A DNA stretch of 64,000 nucleotides. Origin: Larimichthys crocea. Its lineage: Eukaryota; Chordata; Actinopteri; Sciaenidae. Below, one piece after another: positions 38,471-52,029 of the stretch. Below the pieces are notes generated by a model. It saw only the letters and a program-made list of their open reading frames with translations, was not told where the DNA came from and ran no database searches. The first letter of the stretch is position 1. Every line of letters starts with the position of its first letter. The stretch is taken from contig NC_040032.1 of assembly GCF_000972845.2 (NCBI RefSeq), positions 16,902,871 to 16,966,870 on the forward strand, read 5' to 3'. Made by a program: the position numbers and the translations under genes.

Positions 38471-41400
38471 ATATATTTTCATGTTTATTGCTCACTTTCC
38501 ACTGGGGATATGAGAGAAACGTAAGTTTAATCCTCTGTATGTCCTGCGCACACTATTAAAGCTGACTGTATGATCACTCAGTCAGGCTTTGGTGCAGACG
38601 ATAACAGGATAAATTCATGTTACAGACTACAGTAGTTAAGAGGAGCAGGTTCAACTTGTTCTTGTCCATATAAACACCCTGACCAAGGACTAACTCATGG
38701 TCCTAACACTGTTAAATGTTATGGTGAGGCACATTTTCTTTTTCCTCCCCCCCATTGTCTTATTTCAACAATGGCTGAATGAAATACAAATAATTTGCCA
38801 TATAAGTTGATGTTGCAGAAAAGCAAACTACATAAGCACTGCCTTTCCTCCTCAGGGGTGCAGCGTGACCTCGTTCATTGTCGGTGTTGCACTCTCAATG
38901 TCACTCTGACTTGTGCTTGGAGGAGCCAAGCATCCTTTTAGAAGAGATTGTTAACTGAGGAAGAAAATGGTTGAAAGAGGATTACTTGGACCCTGCCTGG
39001 TACTAAAAAAAGTAATTCAATAAAAACATCGCTGAGCTCACATAATTACTTTTTCAGTGACTGGTTGAACATTATTATTATGCTCAACCCTTCCTCGTGC
39101 AATATTTGAGGAGAGGAGAGTTTTTTGTTTGAGTAGATGGTTTTAGTGGGTAAGGTATTTCAGAAAGGTATAAATAAGACAGAGAGAGGAAGAGGAGTAT
39201 TAATGTGATCAAGCTTGTGATTTTTTTAATTGCACTTACTTCCTTATTATGCAGTGCACTTGAGTTCTACACTGAATATTTGCCAACACGGTCCAAAATT
39301 AAAGCTGGACAACAGACGATCAGTGTTTGATATTTTCTGGAGGACATGTTGTGGAGGAGGAGGAGACACGTGCATATAATCTGTTGATCATAAACACACA
39401 CACAGTAGAGCGTGTTTAATAGGAAATTAAGATTGAGACTGTTTTGCATTTTGACTGAGCACCAAGGTTATATTGAAGTTTATGACACAATCTGAGCAAA
39501 TTCTGGCAACTGTGAAGGTATTTACAGTATATGTCTGTCAAATGGAGAAAACTTGGTATGAAGCTGCCTGTTAGAGAGTTTTTATTATTATTTAGGCTGC
39601 CACTGTCAAAACAAATCTTTAAGGCTTGATCATAGATTTAAATTCCCATTTTGTAACATACTGTGCATTCACTAAGCCAGGACAAAACTCTTTGCCTTTA
39701 AACAGAAAAAATATATTTTTCTCTTACAGAAAGAAAGTTGAAAGAAAGATACTTTTGTTTCAAACTTAAAGTGACTTAAAGACTGATAGGGCCATTGAGG
39801 TATGAGTGTTTTAACACCATTTCCTACTGTGCAAGTCACAGGACATCCTAACTAACCATTTTGCAAAGCATGCTGGAATACATTTTGATACATTGAATTT
39901 GTCCGATATTTTAGTTTATGACTAAAAACTTAACAAAATTAGTCAAATTCAGGTTTGTTGCCTAGTAGGTTTTCACATGGATTTAGCATTTGGCAGTAAA
40001 GTCTTACAAAGCTCTTAGCATGGCTGCAGACTTTTCGCCTAAATAGTTTTTAGCACAATCTGGAGATCTGCTTCAGTTTTGTAATCATTAGCACATTAAT
40101 AATGAGATAATGCCAGGTGATTTTCACACCTTACAGAAATTAGTGGAAACAAATGGCTACCTGCAATGGTGGACCGGGACCCTTTGCAAGTGAAAAAACA
40201 AAAACAAGGGCACCTGCTGGTTGTACTGCATTTATATTTTAACAGCTTAGTCTGGGTTAGGGTTAGTACCCTAGAGGCATTTCATCACATTTTCTCCTCT
40301 GGGAAGGCATCCAAGAGGGCACTTTTGGGGTATCCTCATCAAGTGTTTACTCAGTGTTCTTAAACAATCCTGTATTCACTATAATCCCAGATAATCGTCA
40401 GACTATTGTCAACCCTTGGACCCCCTGCATCATCCAGGATTTTACTTTTGGTGCAGCTGCACGTCAGATGTGCTAAGTTTTGCTGAGAAACCATTTAAAG
40501 ATGTATTTAATAATTCATAACAGATGAAACGTTGCACTCAACTACATTTAGTTAAATATTCTTGGTTGGTTGGTTTCCAGTTTCCTTCTGAACTGACAAT
40601 GCTATTTCAGGTTTAATAGGCTCTGATGTTTGCTAAATATAAACCAGTTGTTTAGCTGATTGTATCACCATCTTAAATCAACAGTTGTTGAAATAGCTGT
40701 CTGATGACAACCATAAGTAATGAATACACTGTTTTTTCTCCATTAATGATCAACAAACGAGTGCAGCAAAGGATAGCCAAATGTGATAAGAGACAGACCT
40801 ACTGAAGTATTTGTATTTCTTTTCCTATGAAATCAAAATAGACATGTTATGTAATAAATAAATAAAAATCCATCCAATAATCAGACTCCCAGTAGGCCTG
40901 ACAAACTCTAACGTAAGATAAATTTGATTAACTTGGTCCACAAAGTCCAAATTTTCAATTTCAAGTCAGTTCCACTAACGTAAAAATGTACTGAGGCTAC
41001 ATAATAAGCATGACCATAGATTTTGTGTTATTAATTACCTTAGTAAGATGAAAGAGACAATATTGAAATTATTATTAGATCCCCTGTGGAACTGAGAGGG
41101 AGGATTAAACACTAAATGAAAGATTAAAACAAGGAGAGTTTCCTGACATACGTCCAAACCTCTGTGGTTCACTGACCAGTAAAACCTCACATGATGATAC
41201 AAGTTTCAGTTTCGTTGGGTAGATGTGCGAGATGTGTTACAACCAGGAGTGTGATTTAATTGTGACCAAGTATGTTCGAAGTGGCTGACATGCACTTAAT
41301 ATTACCCTTAAAATTTAAAACTGTGTTGAATTAGAAAACAGCAGACCTCCTCATACTCCATTTTCAGTCAAAATGAATGTCATATTTGACTTCGGTACAA

Positions 41401-41539
41401 CATAGACCTTTTTAGGAAGTATTTGATTTGTTTTCAGACTTTTCAGAGGGATATGAGCTAATGAAGTCTTAACACCTAAACGTATTAAAAAAGTAATGAA
41501 AAAAATTTACCAAAGAATCTAAAAACTCTTGAGTTGTAA

Positions 41540-41606
41540 AACATAAATAAATAATATAAATAAATAATTTCCCCCTGGGATTATTAAAGTAATTCTGATT
41601 CTGATA
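41540..41606 (+). mobile_element. Isolated LINE 3' tail
   Basis: AATAATTTCCCCCTGGGATT followed by ATTAAAGTAATTCTGATTCTG is the typical 3' end of fish LINEs, where a TTCCCC(T)GGGAT-ATAAAGT block is followed by a short ATTCTG repeat. Only the tail is present, as expected of a strongly 5'-truncated insertion. Confidence 0.6.
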
Positions 41607-44600
41607 ACTTCATGATTTGGAAATCATGAAATGAAACTGCTCATATTCACACAATGTTCAAGGCTTACTGTCCCATTCTTGTATTCACATGAACACATTT
41701 AATACATATGACGCAGATGTAAACTAAAATGGTCCACCAGCATGTCGCTGCATCAGCTACAAATACCATCAACCCATCGTCTGAGAGGACAAAGTGCAAA
41801 TAATTAAAACTACGGTCCCATTTCCTGCTGATATAAAAGGATTATCTGGATGGTTTGCAACCCAACACCAAAAAGAAGGATATGTTTTTTATTGATGCAA
41901 TAGATGAACAAATGAGAAAAGCAAGCATGCTTATACTGCATCTGTGTGGGGGATTTGCATAACCTCATTTTCAACTTCAGATTTGAATGGTTGCTGAATG
42001 ACCTTTTATTCAGATTGAACACATGTGGGTCCTGGTGTTAGACTTGGACCAACTGTGACATTTTAAAATGTGATTACATTATAAGTGGTCAAAGCAAAGA
42101 CTGTAATCCTGCTGGAATTTCCTGGTCTTGCCCCAACTCTAGTACATTAGGTTTCCATTTCTTTTGCGATCCTTTTGTGGTGAATCCATTATGGTTATCA
42201 CTCTGTATAAACTCCAAATGTTGAATTCACTGATGACTAAAGTGTGAGAGCTGCATATACCATTTATATAGTGTTGTGATGCAGTTCCTCTATGAGCCAC
42301 TAGATGCTGAGCACAAGGAAAGTGAGACTGTGTTGCAGTTGTGGAGAAAACTCCAATATCAGTGTTGTCTGTGGTCAACGATTATTAAAAGAGACTAGAG
42401 GTGCATTTTTATTTGGTGGAATTATTTTGCTTAATAATACAAGCATGTGAATTAAGTTAAAACTTACTACAGTCTGTAGTTTTCCCCAGGACAGATCCGA
42501 TAACAAATGCTACATGCATGCACTATTTCTACCAACAACAGGAGGTATACCCATTACGTTTTTATTTTTCATCTATTATTCCATAAATACAAGAAAAACT
42601 TTGGGTCGTAGAAACACAGAAGCGATAGACATTACAGACCACCATCACCTGGACTAAAAGACAGTTCTGACTGACTTGTTTGCAGATAGACAGTTTGTTT
42701 TGTCTGCAAAGGCGTATTTTATTTAGTGAAGAGCATCTGGATTAAAAGGAAAACAAATGTCAAGAAAGAAGAAAAACTGAGGTATCGACAATACAAATTT
42801 AGATATGATAATATCTATGGTAGACAGCGATGAGAATAAAGAAATTTTGATTCCTTGCTGTGTTTTGACTGCCACACAGGTGCTTCCATGTGATGCTGGA
42901 CTTGGGAACATAAAGTACAGTCAGTGACTGCACCTGTAATTTAATACAAACTACTTTACAGTCAGCTATTCAAGCAATCGCAGCAGTCAATATTATTAAA
43001 GTCAACATTAAACTTTTTTGTATTCTACAAAACAGAACTTGTTAATATGAAGCGTATCTCTTGTTTACTACTGGAGTGCACACCATACAATGTCACACTG
43101 ACCTGATTTGGTTTCTGTTTTTAACAAATTGTGTCTTCAGAAAGACATTGAGATTACAGTTTTTATTCACCAAAGAGCTCTCATTGATCTCCATTAGCTT
43201 TATTAAAACAGATTTTATAATGTTTGTATGGAAGATATCCAGCAACTTAGTATTAAATATATCTTCAGTGAGGAAAGAGTGAGACTTCTAATCTGTACAA
43301 AGATAAATAAAGATAACGTCACAAGCATGTTTTCTAAGAATTAGAGGGCCGTTTGCATTATCTTAATGGCAGTGTACTAGATAAAACTGAAGACAGTTAT
43401 AAACAGTATATTGAAATTTGTTTACCCAAGTTTAATCTTTAACTTTAATTAGTTTCACAACTAATTGTGAACTCAATTTTGGATTATTGTTGAATCATCA
43501 GCGCACATACAAACTTTGTCCTTGTGTACACTTAACTTTTTTAATTTGTAAAAATAGCTAATAGTGGTCCGAGATAACATCCTTGAGGTATCCCACAACT
43601 ATTTTTTGAAAATGCTCCTCAAATTTCCAGAGTCAGGCTTTCTCATGAAAGTCTAACATTTACTTGTATTCATTTAAAAAAGCAACAACAGATTAATCAA
43701 ATGCAGCACCAGAGTCTAATAGTTCAAGTCAGACTATGTTTTTGTCATCAATCTCTTAGACGAACATCTGATTACCAGATGATTGTAATTAGAGAAGGTC
43801 AGAATAATTAAAATCGTTGCATACTTTGGTCATCTTAAAGAGAATCACATTCAATAGTGACTGCAAAGGCAGCAAAATTATTTTGTTATTTTGAGGGAAA
43901 ACATCTGGTACATTATGGCAGCATTTGCTTAGTGTAGATCGAGTTCCAGTGCAGAAATATTTCTGTACTGGTGTAAAGATTTTAGCAGAAGTTGTGTGCC
44001 TTTATAAAAAAACTATGTATGTGTTTTAGTTTTTAAAAGTGTCAGACCTGATTTATGTATTTTATACACTGTGCATGTTTTTATGTCTATGCTTCTGCTT
44101 TGCATGTTTCAGTTAGCGTGAGATGAGATTAATGTTTTAAACAGTAAGTGGAGGTACTTTGGCTTAAACTTGCAGCCTCTACAGTGAGAAAACCGACACT
44201 TTCCTTGTGCAAATATTTGGCTCACAAAACAACTTACTGTCATTATCATTCAAGTTAGTAGTACATGAAACCTAATTTTACCCTCACCCTCGAGCTGAAA
44301 GAGGGTGTAGATAAAGGCGGGAATGTGTGGGAGAGCAGATAAGTAAAAAGCAAGGTTTCTAAGAGGCAAAATGCCAAGGCTGAGACCTTAGATCTCCTGA
44401 AAAACTGTGAAATCTGTGAAAGTGAAAATTCAAGGTTACAAACAAACAGCATGACGGTTCCCAGTTTGGGATCCAAGCCGTCACTGAGAAACCTCAGAGA
44501 TCTTTAACAAAGTGTTAAAGAGGTGATAATTAAAGTTCATGCAATAAACATTTTAGTCCTGGTTTACTTTAATGTAATAGCAGTAAATGCACCCCAGAGA

Positions 44601-45294
44601 GACGCTGCATTAATAAAACAAAATACAGTTTGTCAAGTTTGAAAGTGTCATTTTTCCACCTGGAAACATTGATGATAATGTAATCTTTTATATAATTTAA
44701 TTCAAGGCTTCCAAATAACTGACACATATACACTAACGTGTATATCGGGTTTCAGACAAATAAAGAGTCAGTGTTTTCATGTTGGTTCTTTTTCATTTAT
44801 CGTGACTTTATTGGATAGTTGAGAACAGATAGCAAGAGGAAACATAAGAGGGCAGGTAGTTTCGACATGCACCTTCTGGTGTTTTTCGTTTCAGTGGTTA
44901 AATTGACTGCAAGAAAATCTTTGTTTGATGAACTTTCTCGACTACACTTTCATTAAGATAGAGACACGGAGACGGCACTATAACTTCTAAAACTTTATTT
45001 AATTTCAACGTATCTTTTGTCTGTTTTAAACGATTAAACTCATTTTAAGGCCTAAATTGCTTTGAATGGTCTCTGTGTTTCTAAGACTTGCCCTGAAACA
45101 GTAGTTAAGCCTGGAACAGTATTTGACCATGCACAAAAAACAACAAAACAACCAGAAGAGCGCACTGCATGCATTTCAGATCTCGAACAGGTGTGTCTTG
45201 GGGCATATGGGTGGGGATTGGAGTGCAGGGCACATGGCGAAAAAATAACACGCCAATGTGTTTGATTTCATCTTTCCCTACACGACCAAAACTC

Positions 45295-45360
45295 AAAAAA
45301 AAAAAAAAAAAAGAGAGAGACATCTGTAACATGTGATCATCTTTAAAAAAAAAAAAAAAG
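45295..45360. repeat. Two adjacent poly(A) tracts
   Basis: A runs at about 45295-45312 and 45344-45359 separated by a GAGAGAGACATC-type spacer. Probably tails of decayed retroelements. Confidence 0.6.
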
Positions 45361-45404
45361 GCACAGACATGACACATGAACTATGCCATGATATCACATT
45401 GGCC

Positions 45405-45672
45405 ATGTATGTTGTCCCTAGAGTAAACCAAAAACTGCAGTTCCTCAAACGTCCACTTGAGGCTGGCTCCAGAAATGAGTCAGTCTCCATAAGTCCCCAT
45501 GTTGAAATGTCCAACTTCACAGCAGGAATAAACATGTTTACAGAGGGTGTATTTTTACAGTCTTTGAATTTTTATGTCTTTAAGACATGAAAGTCTGAGC
45601 TACAAGGCACTTTAGAAAGCTATGGGTGACATCACGGATATGACGTATATGAGTTATACAGTCTATGGTGTA
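45405..45672 (-). mobile_element. Fish interspersed repeat, copy A
   Basis: Minus strand: begins near CCATAGACTGTATAACTC, continues with TGATGTCACCCATAGC, then CTGTAAACATGTTTATTCC, AAGTTGGACATTTCAACATG, GGGACTTATGGAGACTGACT and AGCCAGCCTCAAGTGGAC. I recognise this as a common fish repeat. A second partial copy is at about 62.04 kb in the opposite orientation. Class (MITE or SINE) not settled. Confidence 0.65.
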
Positions 45673-46977
45673 AACAAGACTCTCAAGATCACTTACAGCC
45701 CCTATACGGTGGGTGAAGGAGTGAATACAGCAGCCAGTAAAAGAAAAAAAAAATACTTTAAATCACCGCAACCACGAGACATCCTTGAGCAAAAACGACC
45801 AACCGTATAAAATAATAAATGTTGACAGACATGGCAACTCATCTTAAAGAAGGGGGTCCAAATTGGTTCTTTTAGAGAAATTCATGTAAGAACAGCGATA
45901 TATTAACTGTTTAACAAGACAATGAAAAGTAAACAAATAAGCACACTCTTCAAATTTCTGTGGAAAGGACTATTACTTTTGCGGTGCTGGTTATCCCCCT
46001 CAAGTGTATTGTAACCAGACATGGAGTTGTCGTGTTGTGCGCCATTTGAAGGGTTCCACCAGCGAAGAGAAGCCTGCTGCCTTGACATTTTAGGCGAGAG
46101 CTGCAGGACTAATGCCAGCATATTTTAAGAGACAACCAGCACCGACTCTAAAAAGGCCCTGCTCTTGTAGTTCATCAAGAACGACCACTGTGTCAGAATG
46201 ACAGAGGGCTGCCTCCCACACTGAATCATCTTCTCCCAGCTGGCAATGGATAAAATGGTCAGATAAGGGGAGATATATATTTAAAAAAAAAAAAAACCCG
46301 TCTGAAGGCCACCCTTTAAGAAACGTTAAGATGAGTACTCAACCTTATGAGAAAAACAACCTCTTAGATCCACTATCATGATCAGTGTCCAACCAAATTC
46401 ACAGCGTCAAGGACGCAGCACAGAAAATATCCCACTATGACGATGAACAGATAACATACTATTAAAAAAAGGTGGCTTTTTGATAATGCAGGTCGCAGGT
46501 CAGCTGGTTTTATGATGAATGCAGCATAAAAACTCTGCCATTACACACATAGCCCAGCTGCATCACTGAGCAACAAGACCTTTCCTGTTTGTATTAGATG
46601 TTTCTGGAGGTAAAAAGAAAAATCTAGTGGTTCTTGGGTTCTTGCTCCAGATGGCTCAGATGTCTTCACATTGATATGCAGACCATTTATTTTCAATGAC
46701 AAAGTCTGCACCAAGAATGAAGATCATGCATCTGTGATGGTTGAAGCCTAAAGGCCACTGTAGACCAACAACAGTTTGCAGCTTTAGGAGAACCAGTAAG
46801 CAGTTGTAGTTCTGGTTCACAGATGTGTACAATATAAGTTTTGGTGTGTTATATGGAAGACAGTGGCACATTTACAGTTCTGCCTCATAGGGTTTTATAG
46901 AGTAATTCACAGAGTCCAAGTGGAATTACACTTGTGAATATAATTCACAGGAAATCTAGTTGAAATTCCATTATTCC

Positions 46978-47016
46978 ACATGCAGGTTTATTATTGTTAA
47001 TAATAAACCTGCATGT
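46978..47016. repeat. Perfect 18-bp inverted repeat, 3-base loop
   Basis: Arms ACATGCAGGTTTATTATT (46978-46995) and its exact reverse complement (46999-47016), loop GTT. A smaller inverted repeat, GTGAAT-ATA-ATTCAC, lies 30 bases upstream (46934-46948). No surrounding gene. Could extrude as a cruciform; no match to a known element was recognised. Confidence 0.9.
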
Positions 47017-48429
47017 ATTCATAATATTTTAGTTCAGAACTTGTCACCTAATAAGGACACTGCTTAAATTTATCATATATCAAATGTAACAAGAGTTAGA
47101 GGGTCACAGAACCACAATACAACACAATGTCAGAGGCAGAGGAACTGGAGACTAAAGCTTTGGGTCGTCTTAGCCTTTAACTGGTGAGAAAGGAGGCTCA
47201 GGTGAGGATTAGTTCAGCACTTCTGTGGGCGTTTACTGTGTCACCATGTCTGCTAATATCCAGAACATCAGCAACATCAACAACCTCAGCAGCTTTTATT
47301 TTATTCAGTGCTCCCACCTGTTATACACCTGCCCAAATGGAGGCTCAATGACGGCACACATAAGACAAATGTTTGTAATATGTGCTCACAAATCAATAAG
47401 TTGTGGTGTTGAGGTAAGTAGTGCAAGATCTTGAGATTAAAAGTCTTTTTGTAAACACAAATGAATGCAACATACCTGCCCTCTGTCTTAGTTCAGTGGT
47501 CCAGCAAGGAAAAAAACTGGTAGGCCACAACTGTGGACCAGGACAGTAGATCCTAACCAGGACTACACACGCGCACACAAGTAAATAGTTCCAGTTTTAT
47601 TTAATTTATGTCTGTTTTGAAACAGCATAATTATTCTGACATTACATGATTACGCTGCACTGCTACACTGAGCTATCTGGATATTGTCACACATGTAGGT
47701 AGTTTGCTCAGACATTTGTTTGTTCCAATCTGTTTGAAATATTGTAGCAGCTTGTTGACATCGTAGTAGAAGCCACACATGACTCATGATGGTGTGGGAT
47801 GTGGCATTTGAAATGACTAATGAAACACAGTTGGTTCCACAGTCATTGTTTGTAGTGTCGTTTTCAATGATGCGCTTGAAAATCGGAAGGCGGTAGCCCT
47901 GATATCCAATCTACATGCATCCCAGTGCATCGACTTGGGAAACATGAATGTCTGCACGAACAAATGTTTGTATGGCAAATCTCTGAAGTGCAAAGATGCT
48001 TCTTGGCCCGCTTTAAAATAGACAAGGAGTAGGCTGTTAGTGCACGCTTGCAAAGACATCAAACACATGAACTGAATTGCAAAGGAAATGGAAAGTTGTT
48101 TTGGCATGTTTAAAAACAAAAACACTAGACAGTACAAATCGGATGATGTGATGATTCATAACCGCCATTGTTGTGACATCAGGAGTGTTCATATCAGAGA
48201 ACTTGTGACTAGAAGCTTCTGTTTTGTTTTTTTCCATTACACTTTTTCTGAGTTTAGTGGATCACAGTACAAGGCCAAACAGGAATAACACTGAGAACAT
48301 CATTGGGGCTATTTTTGTAGACTTTAGTGCTCCCTCCAGAGCCACAGAAGACATTATACACTTTCACAGGCTTGGTAGTGCTGCTCATAACTAATAAACT
48401 GACTCATGTAAAATCATCAAGCCCCACGT

Positions 48430-48600
48430 TAAAGCTCCAGTGTGTGGGATTTAGTGACACCTAGTGGTGAGGCTGTACCAAGCGTGCTACGGTGGCTGCA
48501 AAACTAACGAAAAATGCAACAGGCCTCTTCGCTAACAATGTCATTTGTGCAGTATAAAAAGTAGTTTATTCTAAGAGGCCATGTCTCGATGAGCTTGCTT
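48430..48600 (+). mobile_element. Fish interspersed repeat (SINE/MITE-like), copy 2
   Basis: AAAGCTCCAGTGTGTGGGAT, then TTAGTGACACCTAGTGGTGA, then CTACGGTGGC. Same family as the copy at 8.15-8.32 kb, opposite orientation, with a diverged right part (TTTATTCTAAGAGGCC). Confidence 0.65.
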
Positions 48601-49546
48601 CTTCATCATCCAGTGATTCCTAGAGAATAGAAAAAAAATACTTACATGGATGCATTAACCAGTGACAGACACCCACATGAACACGAGGAGAATGTGCAAT
48701 CTTCAGACAGAAGAAAGCTTTGACAGCTGAGGTTCAAACTCAAGACCTTCCTCTATCTGGCTATGAAAAAGTTATTTGGTTCCCAGATGTGTGTGTATGA
48801 GGCAACAGGTTTGAAGGTCCAAATGTAGACAAAACCAATTTAAAAAATAAAAAACAAAAGATATGAGAAGGCAGTCCAAATAAGCAAACATATAGAGGGG
48901 TAGAAAGAACAACAAGACAACATAATGAGGCAGGTGTGTCTGCAGGTAAGGATCAGAATCATCAGGTGGACAGGTGGAGAATGACAGGCCTGGAAAGTTC
49001 ATCAGAAGAGCCAGGGTTTTAGTGAGAGGTGGCTGGACATTGGGTCACTGAACAGACAATCGATTAAAGGCTTTGGATACATAGTGATGGTGTTGCTGTA
49101 AAGTTTTTAGCTTCAGTAAACAGACAGGGGAAGTGATAAATATGTTTTTTCTAGACTGGTTAGCAAAGACTGGGGCCAAAGCACTGACACCTTGTGGATT
49201 TCATAATTTCAATCCAATATGTGCACAATAAGCCTGTAAGAAAATGGCGGCACGGTTTCACCAGATTTCCCTGGTGAAAGTTCCCAACCACATAACACAA
49301 AAAATATTTACTTGGAGAACAAATCTCACAAGTGTCTTCACAATGAAAAATAGGCCTCTTCGATAATAACATGTGTAACGGTAGGGGGAAGATCAAGACC
49401 AGAGTTTCTGGCTGACAATAGTTGTTAAAGTGAGGACTGCACTGTGCCAAAGAAAGTTCAGAATGAATTTGAGTGTGCCATTTCCAACCTCTCTTGAGCC
49501 CTAAAAAAAGGGCGTCATCACTCCCTGATTGGCCAAGAGGGGAAAT

Positions 49547-49588
49547 GGACCAAGCTGCTCTTAATTCATATGAGCAGCCAGCTGGTCC
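49547..49588. repeat. Imperfect inverted repeat
   Basis: GGACCAAGCTGCTC (49547-49560) and GAGCAGCCAGCTGGTCC (49572-49588) pair with a three-base bulge, spacer TTAATTCATAT. It lies inside the unexplained minus-strand open stretch, which suggests that stretch is repeat-derived. Confidence 0.6.
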
Positions 49589-51454
49589 CCACATGTTGTG
49601 CAACAGGTGATCAGAATAACCCAATAATTGACTCAGAGGATGTTCAACTAAATCTATTTTATAAAAAGAAATTACAGCACAGAAAAACAAATCCACTACC
49701 AAAGTATGAGGGACTGATACAAGGAGGATATTCATGACCGAAGTACAATTTTGACATACTTTACATGAGTACTTTCTACTTCAACTCTACTACATCTCAG
49801 AGGAAAATATTGTACTTTTTACTCCAAACTAGTGTTTGTTTCTTTTGAAAGCTTTTGAACTGAAGGATGAAGCATTCCTTTATGTGTTTATTACTTATTT
49901 AAGATAAATAAACTCTTTACAAACCCACTTGGATTAACTGGGAAAGTCATTGTCACAATGTATACAAAAGGAGCTCAACCTAAAACATCTTAAGCAGTAA
50001 AAATGCAGCATACACACAAATGCAGCAGGAATATGAATCCAAAAATATCTATATATGTAATAGCATTTTGTACATCGTGAGTACTTTTACTTTTCATGGT
50101 TTAAATGTATGTCATTCTGCAACACAGAGCTTACAACTAAATGCAAGTTGTAATCTCTTCAGGCTACAAACAAAAAAACTATTTTGATTCTTTGTTGCCA
50201 TATTTATAATCCTGCAGCAAAAAATATAATACATATTTTGTATTAGAGTATATCCAGTGAGGTATTTGTACTTTTACAGATGTAAATGATCAGAATACTT
50301 CTTCCAATGCTCATGATGACAATGATGCATAAATCTGAAAAACACTGGTTTTGTCTTTGCCAAGTTGACAACTTTGCTGACAGCCAAACATCAAGCAAAT
50401 GCAACAAGACAACACATAGCAGCCATATTACTTACTAGTCCAACATCAAGAAGCCCAGCTTGACGTCTGAAAGACGACTTAATGTCACAAAGCTCTAGCC
50501 AACGACTAAAAGTCAGTCCTAACTTTACCCAGTGTCCAGTGTCTCTCTCTCCTTTTTTCTTCCTCTTCGGTCTCTTATGTCTTCATTAGTGTGTGTAGTA
50601 TGACTTCATCTGCATTTCCAGGTGCAAAAGATGCAGAAATGTTTAAAGAAACACACATGCATTTAAGGGTTAAGACATAAAAACACTCACAAAGATGATT
50701 TTGCCATAAAAATTAGTTGAAAATTATTGAGTGTGTGTGCAAATATTGTTCATTTTAAATGTTTAAACTACTGAACACAAGCTGTCCGTTCTCAGTTTAT
50801 GTGCAGGAGGAAAACCTGCACAAGTTTCATGTGGAAACTTCTGCAGGTTTTATACTGGACCATGACTGGCTTCCAAACTAGTTCATCCTTCAGTACATAG
50901 ATGTGAAGACAGCCTTGTAGTGTCAGACACCATCCTGCACAGTGAAGGTCAGACATCAAAACACATTTCAGAGTGGAGGGGGCTGGGGCTTTAAATATAT
51001 TCGGTTGGGATCAGGGTTTAAGGGGTCAGATAATAACTCCCACTGGAACACTTTATATCATAAATCTGTTATTCAGATCTTGTGGACTCTAACTCAGCAG
51101 GGCCTGTTAGGATCTGTTCTATGCAGTCTTATTTCTCTTCCTAATGGAAGCATATTGCATATCTACCCACATAGATGCTTTGCACAGTCAGAGAAAGATT
51201 TTTCTCAATAAATTACATTTGAAAATAACCAAAGCAACACAAAGTCTTTCTTAACACAATGAAAAAGTCCTTTATCTGACCTGAAAGATGCTGAATGGGT
51301 CAGGCAGCAGAGCTTTAGACCCATCAGTGACCTCTGTGCTGAAAAGCTCATTGGCTATACAAACAGCACACACCATTAAACAGCTACTTAAAGTGAGTTT
51401 ATAAATCAAAACACAACTACACACACACACACAAAAGGCTTATAGACATGCAAA

Positions 51455-51604
51455 TGTGGAGACACGGTGGAGTAGTAACGGCACTCTGGGAGCAGTTAGG
51501 GGTTCGGTGACTTGCTCAAATGCAGTGTTGGGGAGGGGAACTGGAAACTCTCCAGCGACCTCCAGTCTGGACGCTGGACTTGAGCCGGCCACCCACATCC
51601 CCAA
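51455..51604. mobile_element. Possible decayed fish repeat
   Basis: GGGAGCAGTTAGGGGTTCGG then TGACTTGCTCAAATGCAGTG, then CTGGACTTGAGCCGGCCACC, recalls a common fish repeat that reads GGGGTTC-GTGTCTTGCTCAAGGACAC and ends in a GAACC-type motif. Strongly diverged. Confidence 0.45.
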
Positions 51605-52029
51605 ATAGACATAAATCAAGTACCAAAATAGCATTGGGAATATCCTTGAATTAAAGGACTACTTAACCCAAAAAAGTCTTTGTGGTGGCAACATTTTTTG
51701 TCAGTTTTAGGCCAATATTACTTCTTTTTTTTTTTTTTTGTGGCTTATCTCAAGCTCTGATGATTCATGCTTTATCTTAATTAAAATAAAGAGTCTAGAT
51801 TTTAAAAATGATTATTGTAGCACTGTGTAAACACATCTGGAAAAACATTAACCTCTGCATTGACCTTTGCATAAAAACACCTGGAAAACAACTGGAGACA
51901 CAAATCACAGTCTTACACAAAAGAGGAGAGCTTTTGTGTGCGCAGACATGGCACGTTTATTATAATAATAATAAAAATTAAAACCTGATTTCACGTCTTA
52001 AAACGCCAAATTTAATGAATCAATCAGTC

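Larger units (their letters stand above)
38471..45400. other. Intergenic, no gene seen
   Basis: No exon or RNA gene recognised. Apart from a LINE tail near 41.6 kb, it is AT-rich DNA with short homopolymers. A poly(A) pair lies just to the right near 45.3 kb. Confidence 0.4.
48601..52029. other. Intergenic before ar, no gene seen
   Basis: Contains the decayed repeat at 51.46 kb and a 191-codon open stretch on the minus strand (49160-49735) with no recognisable domain. A run of (CA) lies at 51418-51433 and T runs near 51730. No EDA2R-like or other exon was recognised. Confidence 0.4.
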
